This document shows positions 57,758 through 64,000 of a stretch of 64,000 nt of DNA, piece by piece. Source of the stretch: Alphaproteobacteria bacterium (lineage in GTDB: Bacteria; Pseudomonadota; Alphaproteobacteria; DSM-16000; Inquilinaceae); the NCBI GenBank assembly GCA_028281265.1, contig JANQKE010000117.1, forward strand, positions 1 to 64,000, read 5' to 3'. Numbering within the stretch: position 1 is the first letter of the stretch; each line of letters begins with the position of its first letter. A program made the translations under genes and the position numbers. The notes below the pieces were generated by a model. That model saw only the letters and a program-made list of their open reading frames with translations. It did not search any database and was not told the origin of the DNA.

Positions 57758-58217
57758 CGGCCGACCGAACCAGCGGGTCGACCCGCCCGGTCCAGAACCG
57801 TTCCAGCCGCATCAAGACCTCGTTCAGCTCGCGCAGCTTGGGATCGTCCATATCCGCGAGTTGCAGGTCGCTAACATGCCGTTCGAACATATCCCGTAGT
57901 TTTGCGGCGAGTGATGTTCCCTTGGCCGTCAGCCGGACCCGGACCGAACGCCTGTCGTGGGGCGAGCGATACTGTTCGAGATAGCCGTTCTCCACCATCT
58001 TCTTCACGTTATAGGAGACATTCGATCCCAGATAGTACCCGCGCGCGGTCAACTCCCCAACGGTAAGCTCATCATCGCCGATATTGTACAAGATGAGGGC
58101 TTGCACGTTGTTGATATCGCGGACGGCGAGACCATCCAGTTCCGCCTTCACCACTTCCAGGAAGTAGCGGTGCAGCCGTTCGATTAGCAGGATGCTTTGA
58201 TAGTACGGGTGCTGCAA
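57738..58217 (-). CDS. MarR-family winged-helix regulator (LdtR-like)
   Basis: A 159-residue MarR-type dimeric repressor resembling LdtR, an alphaproteobacterial regulator of cell-envelope genes. Sequence: PYYQSILLIERLHRYFLEVV, VRDINNVQALILYNIGDDEL, LTVGELTARGYYLGSNVSYN (recognition helix) and VKKMVENGYLEQYRSPHDRR, SVRVRLTAKG (wing). The start is TTG at 58217 with GAGGAGG just upstream. Its gene converges with lrgB (20-base overlap). A near-perfect 22-bp palindrome lies over the presumed promoter, suggesting autoregulation. Confidence 0.9.
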   Translation of the reverse strand: MQHPYYQSILLIERLHRYFLEVVKAELDGLAVRDINNVQALILYNIGDDELTVGELTARGYYLGSNVSYNVKKMVENGYLEQYRSPHDRRSVRVRLTAKGTSLAAKLRDMFERHVSDLQLADMDDPKLRELNEVLMRLERFWTGRVDPLVRSAVTPSAA

Positions 58218-58257
58218 GGGAAGCCCTCCTCGTCCTTACGTCATCTGACCGACACTA

Positions 58258-58279
58258 TCATAGCATGTGCATGCCATGA
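58258..58279 (-). promoter_or_regulatory. Palindromic operator over extended -10 of the MarR gene
   Basis: TCATAGCATG-TG-CATGCCATGA, a 22-bp inverted repeat with one mismatch. On the minus strand it includes TGCTATGAT, an extended -10 element, about 40 bp upstream of the TTG start. The placement fits self-repression by the MarR protein. I found no second copy upstream of lrgA. Confidence 0.6.
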
Positions 58280-58310
58280 CAGAGCCTTACAAGCTTACCC
58301 TAACATCGTC

Positions 58311-59201
58311 CTAATGTTTGCGGCTGATCATCTCAAAAATAGCCGAAAAATCCAACTCGGCCATACCGCGATCGCACATGCGACCGAATGCTCCAGCGGC
58401 CAGGGCGCCGGCCGCGGTCTCCACACCGGTTTCCTCAGCCGCCGCCTGGGCGAGCTTGAGGTCCTTGAGCATCATCGCAGCCGTGAACCCGGGCGCGTAG
58501 CCGCGGTTCGCCGGCGACGTCGGAACCGGCCCCGGAACCGGGCAGTAGGTGGTCAACGACCAGCATTGGCCCGAGGCGGCGCTGGCGACGTCGAACAGCG
58601 TCTGCCGATCAAGTCCAAGCCGGTCGGCCAGGGCGAACGCCTCGGCCACCGACATCATCTGGATCCCCAGCATCATGTTGTTGCAGACCTTCGCGGCCTG
58701 ACCGGCCCCGCTGGCACCGGTGTGGACGATGCGCTTGCCCAGCGCTTCCAGGATCGGCTCGGCCCGGCCGAAGGCCTCCTGCTCCCCGCCGACCATGAAG
58801 GTCAGCGTACCGGCCTGAGCGCCGCCGACACCGCCGCTGACCGGGGCATCGACCATGGCAAGACCCTTGTCGGCAGCGGCGGCCGCCACGTCCCGAGTCG
58901 TGCCGACGTCGACCGTCGAGCAATCGATCAGAAGCGTGCCGGCACGGGCGTGGGCGAACACCCCGGCCACCCCGGCGTAAACGGCCCTGACCTGCGGGCC
59001 CGCCGGCAGCATGGTCACGACGGCATCGGCTCCGGTCACCGCCTCGGCCAAGCTCGCGGCCGGATGCACGCCGGCCTCCGCGGCCCTCGCCAGGTGATCG
59101 GGGTTGAGATCGACGCCGCGGACCGTGCGGCCGGCCTTGACCAGATTGGCCGCCATCGGGCCCCCCATGTTGCCAAGGCCGATGAAGGCGATCGTCGCCA
59201 T
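58311..59201 (-). CDS. mmsB: 3-hydroxyisobutyrate dehydrogenase
   Basis: This enzyme oxidises 3-hydroxyisobutyrate to methylmalonate semialdehyde in valine degradation. The 296-residue protein has NAD-binding IAFIGLGNMGGPMAANLVKA, substrate motif VDAPVSGGVGGAQAGTLTFM, and catalytic Lys in GAGQAAKVCNNMMLGIQMMS. It ends with SAIFEMISRK. Start ATG 59201 follows GGGAGGA. It is third in a same-strand run: acyl-CoA dehydrogenase, 3-hydroxyisobutyryl-CoA hydrolase, dehydrogenase. Confidence 0.93.
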   Translation of the reverse strand: MATIAFIGLGNMGGPMAANLVKAGRTVRGVDLNPDHLARAAEAGVHPAASLAEAVTGADAVVTMLPAGPQVRAVYAGVAGVFAHARAGTLLIDCSTVDVGTTRDVAAAAADKGLAMVDAPVSGGVGGAQAGTLTFMVGGEQEAFGRAEPILEALGKRIVHTGASGAGQAAKVCNNMMLGIQMMSVAEAFALADRLGLDRQTLFDVASAASGQCWSLTTYCPVPGPVPTSPANRGYAPGFTAAMMLKDLKLAQAAAEETGVETAAGALAAGAFGRMCDRGMAELDFSAIFEMISRKH

Positions 59202-59243
59202 GCTGTGTCCTCCCTTGCGCTCGCCGGGCGCGTCCACGCGCTG

Positions 59244-60332
59244 TCAGTCCCCCAGTACCAGATCCCGCCCGCCCAAGGGGGCGAAGTGCCGATCCACCAG
59301 GTCGGCATCGACCTCGGCAAGACTGTTCGGCACCCAGTGCGGTGCCTTGTCCTTGTCCACCAGGACCGCCCGGATCCCCTCGTAGAAGTCGTGCCCGGCC
59401 ATGCAGGCCTGGCTCATCCGGTACTCGATGGTCACCACGTCCGAATAGGACAGGCCGGCGCAGCGGCGCAGTTGCGCCAGCGTGATCTTGAGGCTGGTGG
59501 GCGACATCCGGCCGAGGGTCTCGGCCGTCGTCGTCGCGAAACCGCCGCCCTCGGCCGCGAGCCGGCTTACGATCTCCTCCACCCGATCGGCGGCGAAGCA
59601 GCGGTCGATCAGCGCCCGGTGAGCGGCCAGAGGGGATGGCCCCGGATCGCTGTGGAACTGGTCGAGCACCGCTTCCAGCGCTTCCGGTACCGCGAGATCG
59701 GTTTGGGCCAGCGCGTCGATCAAGGCCGGCACCCGGCCCGACGGCACATGGTGCGTGGCATACCCCGTCATCATCGCTTCGGCGGCGGTCCCGCGGGCCC
59801 CGGTGAGCCCGAAATAGGTCCCCAGCTCACCCGGATAGCGGGTCAGGAACCAGCCGCCGCCGACATCCGGAAACAGCCCGATCCCGGTCTCGGGCATCGC
59901 GACCATCAGCCGCTCGGTCACCACGCGGTAGGCGCCGTGGGTCGAAAGCCCGACCCCGCCGCCCATCGCGATACCGTCGACCAGCGCGATATAGGGCTTG
60001 GGGAAGGTGTGGATCCGGTGGTTGAGGACATACTCCTCCCGAAAGAAATCCGCCGTCATCCCCGTCAGATCGGTGCCGTGGCGTTTGGCCTCGAGGCCGG
60101 CCTCGTAGACCGCCCGGACATCCCCGCCCGCGCAGAACGCCCGATCGCCGGCGCCCCGGATCACCACCGCCCCGACCCCGGGATCGGCTTCCCAGGCGTC
60201 GAGCTGCGGGCCGATCGCCCGGATCATCCCGAGGCTGAGGGCGTTGAGCGCCTGGGGCCGGTTGAGCGTGATCAGCCCAAGCGGACCCTTCGTTTCGAAC
60301 AGAACCGGAGCGGTCTCGGTCGCATCGGACAT
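59244..60332 (-). CDS. 3-hydroxyisobutyryl-CoA hydrolase
   Basis: A crotonase-superfamily thioesterase of valine degradation, 362 residues. Marks: LITLNRPQALNALSLGMIRA, RAFCAGGDVRAVYEAG, ALVDGIAMGGGVGLSTHGAY, MPETGIGLFPDVGGGWFLTR (the acidic residues that separate HIBCH from enoyl-CoA hydratases), and LAQLRRCAGLSYSDVVTIEY with AVLVDKDKAPHW. It is much longer than simple crotonases (about 260), fitting HIBCH. It lies between the dehydrogenase genes of the same pathway. Confidence 0.92.
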   Translation of the reverse strand: MSDATETAPVLFETKGPLGLITLNRPQALNALSLGMIRAIGPQLDAWEADPGVGAVVIRGAGDRAFCAGGDVRAVYEAGLEAKRHGTDLTGMTADFFREEYVLNHRIHTFPKPYIALVDGIAMGGGVGLSTHGAYRVVTERLMVAMPETGIGLFPDVGGGWFLTRYPGELGTYFGLTGARGTAAEAMMTGYATHHVPSGRVPALIDALAQTDLAVPEALEAVLDQFHSDPGPSPLAAHRALIDRCFAADRVEEIVSRLAAEGGGFATTTAETLGRMSPTSLKITLAQLRRCAGLSYSDVVTIEYRMSQACMAGHDFYEGIRAVLVDKDKAPHWVPNSLAEVDADLVDRHFAPLGGRDLVLGD

Positions 60333-60401
60333 TGCGGATCGTCTCGCAAAAGGGGGCAGGGTCGGATGAAGGGACGGACCCTATCGGGTGAGGCCGACGC
60401 G

Positions 60402-61541
60402 TCAGCCGGCCAACACGTGCCGGGCGATGATCACCCGCATGATTTCGTTGGTACCCTCTAGAATCCGATGCACGCGCAAGTCACGTAAGAACCGCTCGAC
60501 CGGATACTCTCGGATATAGCCGTAGCCACCGTGCAACTGCAGCGCTTCGTCACAGATGTCGAAACAGATGTCGGTGGCGAAACGCTTGGCCATCGCACAG
60601 CGCGGGGTGGCGTCCCGGTCGCCCGTATCCAGGGCGACCGCGGCGCGGTAGACCATGAGCCGGGCGGCCTCCAGATGGGTGGCCATGTCCGCGAGCTTGA
60701 ACTGGGTCGCCTGGAAGGCGGCGATGGGCTTGTCGAACTGCCTGCGCTGCCCGACATAGTCCGTGGCCGCCGCCAGACAGGCCGAGGCCCCGCCCAGCGA
60801 ACAGGCCCCGATGTTGACCCGGCCCCCATCGAGACCCTTCATCGCCAAGGTGAAGCCCTGACCTTCCTCGCCGAGCCGGTTGTCCGCCGGGATCGCGCAG
60901 TCCTCGAAGACCACCGCGGCGGTGGGCTGGCTGTTCCATCCCATCTTCTTTTCGAGCTTGCCGAAGGACAGCCCGGGCGTTCCGGCCGGTACCAGGAACG
61001 CGCTGACGCCCTTCGGGCCGGGCCCGCCGGTCCGGGCCATGACGAGGTAGAGGTCGGACGCCGACCCGCCGGAAATGAACGCCTTGGAGCCGTTCAGCAC
61101 ATACGCGTCGCCCCGGCGGTCCGCCCGGGTCCGGAGCGAGGCGGCATCCGAGCCGGAGCCGGGCTCGGTCAGGCAGTAGCTGGCCACCGTCTCCATGGTC
61201 ATCAGCCCGGGCAGAAAGCGGGCGCGCTGCTCCACGCTGCCGAAGCTGTCGATCATCCAGGCGACCATGTTGTGGATCGACAGGAAGGCCGCCGTCGACA
61301 CACAGGCCGACGACAGCGCCTCGAACACCAACGCCGCATCCAGCCGGGTCAGACCGGAACCGCCCTGCTCCTCCCCGCAATAGATGCCGGCCAGGCCCAA
61401 CTCGGCCGCCGCCCGCAGCGTATCGACCGGGAAATGCGCGGTCTCGTCCCACTCCGCCGCGAAGGGCGCCAGCCGGTCGGCCGCGAACCCGCGGGCCATG
61501 TCCTGGATGGCGTGCTGCTCCTCGCTGAGCGTGAAATCCAT
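60402..61541 (-). CDS. Acyl-CoA dehydrogenase (isobutyryl-CoA type)
   Basis: A flavin-dependent acyl-CoA dehydrogenase of 379 residues. Marks: LAGIYCGEEQGGSGLTRLDA, ASYCLTEPGSGSDAASLRTR, GWNSQPTAAVVFEDCAIPAD, LQLHGGYGYIREYPVERFLR and the catalytic Glu in RILEGTNEIMRVIIAR. Because the two downstream genes are the next valine-pathway steps, isobutyryl-CoA is the likely substrate (ACAD8-like). The ATG at 61541 gives MDFTLSEEQHAIQDMARGFA, the usual start. First gene of the operon. Confidence 0.92.
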   Translation of the reverse strand: MDFTLSEEQHAIQDMARGFAADRLAPFAAEWDETAHFPVDTLRAAAELGLAGIYCGEEQGGSGLTRLDAALVFEALSSACVSTAAFLSIHNMVAWMIDSFGSVEQRARFLPGLMTMETVASYCLTEPGSGSDAASLRTRADRRGDAYVLNGSKAFISGGSASDLYLVMARTGGPGPKGVSAFLVPAGTPGLSFGKLEKKMGWNSQPTAAVVFEDCAIPADNRLGEEGQGFTLAMKGLDGGRVNIGACSLGGASACLAAATDYVGQRRQFDKPIAAFQATQFKLADMATHLEAARLMVYRAAVALDTGDRDATPRCAMAKRFATDICFDICDEALQLHGGYGYIREYPVERFLRDLRVHRILEGTNEIMRVIIARHVLAG

Positions 61542-61768
61542 GTTCCTGCCTCCCCTGTCGGCGCGGCCTCCGACCGCCACCGGGTAACGATGTTGCTGTA
61601 GGCAAGCCTCGTCCGCCGGTCAAATCGGCATGTGCATGGCGGCTATGGAAGGATAGACGGGTCGCGGCGGGCCGCGTGGATTGATCGCGATCAGTTGTCG
61701 CGGGCGGATGGGCCGGGCAAAGTTGCCCGCAAGCAACAGTCCTGCCGCTTGAGATCCTGGAACCGACC

Positions 61769-62776
61769 ATGACGCGGATGCCCTATCCCGGCTGCTATCC
61801 GACCGCCCGCCCCCGTCGCAACCGGGCGGACGCGGCTACCCGACGCATGGTGGCGGAAGCACGGCTCGGCGTGGACGATCTGATCTGGCCGATCTTCCTG
61901 AAGGACGGCGGCGGCGCGGCCGAACCGGTGGACTCGATGCCGGGCGTGTTCCGCTACGGTGTGGACGAGGCCGTCGCCGTGGCGCACCGGGCGGCACAGC
62001 TTGGCTTGCCGGCGGTGGTCCTGTTCCCGTGCACGCCGGACGGGCTGAAGACCGATGACGGGCGGGAATCCTACAATCCGGACAATCTGACCTGCCGCAC
62101 GATCCGCGCGATCAAGGCTGCCGACCCCGGTCTGGCGGTGATGACCGATATCGCGCTCGATCCTTACACCACTCACGGCCATGACGGCGTGATCCGGGAC
62201 GGCAGGATCGTCAACGACGAGTCGGTGGAGGTGCTGGTGCGCCAGGCGCTGGCCCAGGCCGATGCCGGGGCGGATATCCTGGCACCGTCGGACATGATGG
62301 ACGGCCGGATCGGGGCGATCCGCCGGGCCCTGGAGCAGGCGAACCACGCCGAGATCAGGCTCATGGCCTATGCCGCCAAATACGCCTCGGCCTTCTACGG
62401 CCCGTTCCGGGATGCAGTGGGCTCCGGCGGCGTTCTCAGGGGCGACAAGAAGACCTATCAGATGGACCCGGCCAATTCGGAAGAGGCGATCCGGGAGACC
62501 GCACTGGACATCGCCGAAGGGGCCGACATGGTCATGGTCAAGCCCGGCTTGCCCTATCTGGACATCGTCCATCGGATCAAGCAGGCCTTCGCGGTGCCGA
62601 CGGCCGTCTATCATGTCAGCGGGGAGTTCTCGATGCTGCACGCCGCCGCCGAGCGCGGTTGGATCGACTACGACCGCGGTCTGATGGAAGTCCTGCTCAG
62701 CTTCAAGCGCGCCGGGGCCGATATGATCCTGACCTATGGCGCGCCGCGGGCCGCGGAGCTCCTCGCGAGCCGGTGA
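61769..62776 (+). CDS. hemB: Delta-aminolevulinic acid dehydratase (porphobilinogen synthase)
   Basis: HemB condenses two ALA molecules to porphobilinogen in haem and chlorophyll synthesis. The 335-residue protein has LIWPIFLKDGGGAAEPVDSM, VMTDIALDPYTTHGHDGVIR, ADILAPSDMMDGRIGAIRRA, LMAYAAKYASAFYGPFRDA (first active-site Lys), DMVMVKPGLPYLDIVH (Schiff-base Lys) and YHVSGEFSMLHAAAERGW. The zinc-binding Cys cluster of the animal type is absent at the usual loop (TDIALDPYTTHG), which suggests the magnesium/potassium type. Start ATG 61769. Confidence 0.96.
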   Translation: MTRMPYPGCYPTARPRRNRADAATRRMVAEARLGVDDLIWPIFLKDGGGAAEPVDSMPGVFRYGVDEAVAVAHRAAQLGLPAVVLFPCTPDGLKTDDGRESYNPDNLTCRTIRAIKAADPGLAVMTDIALDPYTTHGHDGVIRDGRIVNDESVEVLVRQALAQADAGADILAPSDMMDGRIGAIRRALEQANHAEIRLMAYAAKYASAFYGPFRDAVGSGGVLRGDKKTYQMDPANSEEAIRETALDIAEGADMVMVKPGLPYLDIVHRIKQAFAVPTAVYHVSGEFSMLHAAAERGWIDYDRGLMEVLLSFKRAGADMILTYGAPRAAELLASR

Positions 62777-62811
62777 CCTGCCGGGCGGTCAGGTGCAGGT
62801 GAGGTCGGCAG
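62777..62811. other. Start of gene-poor region after hemB
   Basis: The gap 62777-63186 (410 bp) holds family-3 repeat copy 2 and composite repeat copy F. Immediately after hemB, GAGGTCG and CGACCTC (about 62803-62823) could form a 7-bp-stem hairpin, but with no T-run. The stretch 62939-63060 between the two repeats shows nothing defined. Confidence 0.4.
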
Positions 62812-62938
62812 CGACGACCTCCTGTACCGGTTCGCGCCGAGGTGACTTCATCTCAAGTCGTACGGTGTTCAACGCCATGCGAGGCCTTCCGCGCACGAGC
62901 GCGGGCACGCGGGCCACGTCGCGACCAACCTTACCCAT
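62812..62938 (+). repeat. Intergenic repeat family 3, copy 2
   Basis: Matches 28248-28380 in block order: TACCGGTT, GAGGTGAC, GTTCAACGCC, GCGAGGCCTTCC, CGCACGAGCGCG, GGCCACGTCGCGAC. It lies downstream of hemB in the same orientation as that gene. Copy 1 likewise lies downstream of a plus-strand gene (pccB). Confidence 0.7.
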
Positions 62939-63061
62939 CGCGACATGGCGGTATGGGGAGAGGGGCACGCCCCCCTTGCTTTCTGCCCGCCCCGCCCCGA
63001 TCTCCCGATCGTCGGGCCGGAGCGCGGCCTTAATACCTTCTATTCATTGTGCCTTTTTGGC

Positions 63062-63158
63062 TAGAGCATCCTGCGTCCGAACGGACGCAGGATGCTCTAA
63101 CTCTTTAAATTAGATCAACCTGCGTTCAGATGAGTCCATCTGAACGCAGGTTGATCTA
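63062..63158 (+). repeat. Composite palindromic repeat, copy F
   Basis: The cleanest copy. IR1 is a 38-bp near-perfect palindrome, 63062-63099 (18-bp arms around AA): TAGAGCATCCTGCGTCCG with mirror CGGACGCAGGATGCTCTA. The linker is ACTCTTTAAAT. IR2 is a perfect 22-bp stem with 4-base loop, 63111-63158: TAGATCAACCTGCGTTCAGA with mirror TCTGAACGCAGGTTGATCTA. It starts and ends with TAG/CTA. Confidence 0.92.
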
Positions 63159-63186
63159 GTGGCGGCACGTGACGGAGCGCATACTC

Positions 63187-63285
63187 ATGGGCAAGGACTG
63201 GTTCGAGAAGCTGTCGATCGTGTTGATCGGCATCGGCGGAACGGGGCTGTTTCTATACGGCCTCGGAACCCTCGTCATCGCCTGA
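63187..63285 (+). CDS. Very small single-pass membrane protein
   Basis: A 32-residue ORF: MGKDWFEKLSIVLIGIGGTG continues LFLYGLGTLVIA. It has a short charged N-terminus and one hydrophobic helix with GxxxG-like spacing. GGAG lies 11 bases upstream of the ATG. It is immediately downstream of repeat copy F and upstream of the convergent YheT gene. No family is recognised. It may be a genuine membrane micro-protein or chance; the ribosome-binding site and composition favour real translation. Confidence 0.45.
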   Translation: MGKDWFEKLSIVLIGIGGTGLFLYGLGTLVIA

Positions 63286-63305
63286 GCGATAGGCCGTCCC
63301 GCGCT

Positions 63306-64000
63306 CTAGGCGAGCGTCAGCCGGTCGAGAAAACTGATCGTCAGTCGGTCGTGCCAGGGATACCGGCTCCCCTTGGTGTGGAATCCGACATGACCGCCGC
63401 TGGGCGGATAGACCGTCAGCACGATCGCCGGCTTGGTCTCTTCGACTTGCTGATAGCTGGCGATCGGGATCCACGGGTCGTCCCGCGCGTGCAGGATGAT
63501 GGTGGGTATGCGGATGTGCCGGACGAACCCCCTGGCCGAGCAGGCCTCGTAGTAGGCGTCGGCCCCCTCGAATCCGTTGCGCGGAGCCACGAAGCCGTCA
63601 TCGAAGGCGTAGACGGTGCGGGCCGCCCGGGCAGCCCGCTGCTCGGCATCGCTGGGATCGGCCGCACCGGCCAGGCTGTCCCGGATCAGCTTGCGCAGCA
63701 TCCAATGGTGATAGACCCGGTTCCGGGGTCGCATGATGGTGCGCTGGGCGGCCTTGAGGTCGACGGGGGCGGAAACCGCGACCGCCCCCAGCACACCGGG
63801 CACCCGCCCCCGTTCCCCCAGGAATTTGAGCAGCGCGTTGCCGCCCAGGCTGTAGCCGATGATCACGACGCCCTCGCCGGCGATCTGCGGGGCGAGCTGG
63901 GCCAGTACGGCGGCGAGATCGCCGGTCCGCCCGGCATGGTACATGCCGCGGCACAGGCTCCGGGTCGGTCCGGCTCCGCGCAGATTGAGCCGCATGACCC
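63306..64000 (-). CDS. YheT-type alpha/beta hydrolase, N-terminus outside window
   Basis: The C-terminal 230 or so residues of a YheT-like hydrolase (COG0429). The nucleophile Ser is in VVIIGYSLGGNALLKFLGER, the acid Asp in ILHARDDPWIPIA and the His in YPPSGGHVGFHTKGSRYPWH. The segment MRLNLRGAGPTRSLCRGMYH is internal in this family, and the frame continues past 64000, so the real start and the first 80-100 residues are missing. Substrate is unknown, possibly lipid esters. Confidence 0.9.
   Translation of the reverse strand, partial: VMRLNLRGAGPTRSLCRGMYHAGRTGDLAAVLAQLAPQIAGEGVVIIGYSLGGNALLKFLGERGRVPGVLGAVAVSAPVDLKAAQRTIMRPRNRVYHHWMLRKLIRDSLAGAADPSDAEQRAARAARTVYAFDDGFVAPRNGFEGADAYYEACSARGFVRHIRIPTIILHARDDPWIPIASYQQVEETKPAIVLTVYPPSGGHVGFHTKGSRYPWHDRLTISFLDRLTLA

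Noticed and set aside
58197-60461. A 754-codon plus-strand frame over the valine operon
   Set aside because: The three minus-strand enzymes have complete motif sets; the plus frame is a shadow.
63285-63308. A further copy of the palindromic family at CCCGCGCTCTAGGCG
   Set aside because: Only about 10 bases match the end of family 2 and there is no second arm, so chance or a remnant cannot be told apart.

Overview
The window is a high-GC (about two thirds G+C) stretch of an alphaproteobacterial chromosome. A Rhodospirillales-like member is the best guess. The guess rests on a MucR-type regulator, an ATP12 F1-ATPase chaperone, an LdtR-like MarR protein, the rpiB-glyA-nrdR-ribD-ribE-ribB-ribH-nusB-thiL order, a degenerate RibA half on RibB, and the dnaN-recF-gyrB block standing without dnaA. 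No species can be named from the sequence. I see no rRNA, tRNA, CRISPR array, prophage or intact insertion sequence.

Layout. 1-8 kb: lepA (cut by the left edge), then dnaN-recF-gyrB and dapB, with cutA facing them. 8-13 kb: a small hypothetical gene, then a two-gene minus-strand operon encoding a Slam-like TPR/beta-barrel outer-membrane protein and a large FecR-domain protein whose C-terminus looks like the 8-stranded barrel carried by Slam (type XI) substrates. 13.5-19.4 kb: a RidA protein, a FemAB-like acyltransferase, a chemoreceptor with a separate periplasmic Cache-like partner, and a Deg-type protease. 19.4-26.3 kb: a tightly packed plus-strand run (rarA, DUF1499, crcB, rluC-like, HAD phosphatase, AsmA, ATP12) with several 4-base start/stop overlaps. 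26.5-32.5 kb: pccB, rpmJ, a small basic protein, a DCC thiol protein, glcF, pdeM and a fasciclin protein. 33-40.2 kb: a photolyase / FAD oxidoreductase / DUF1365 / Cfa-like methyltransferase / GPH-type transporter / DUF3833 lipoprotein operon, of the kind tied to lipid modification under photo-oxidative stress. 40.2-47.4 kb: rph, hrcA-grpE, a rhomboid, an HNH nuclease, a radical SAM protein and a TauD-like dioxygenase. 47.4-55.5 kb: the riboflavin/one-carbon operon. 55.8-64 kb: a zinc-ligand-deficient MucR homologue, lrgAB with a convergent MarR gene, a valine-degradation operon, hemB, a tiny membrane ORF and a right-truncated YheT hydrolase.

Three things stand out. First, the Slam/FecR-barrel pair reads as a self-contained outer-membrane secretion unit with an unusual cargo. 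Second, six copies of a composite double palindrome of about 100 bp are scattered between genes; arm differences are mirrored in the opposite arm, and in three of the six the terminal TAG is itself the stop codon of the adjacent gene (ridA, a radical SAM gene, ribH). Third, at least two further intergenic repeat families occur twice each. Most other genes are ordinary housekeeping functions.
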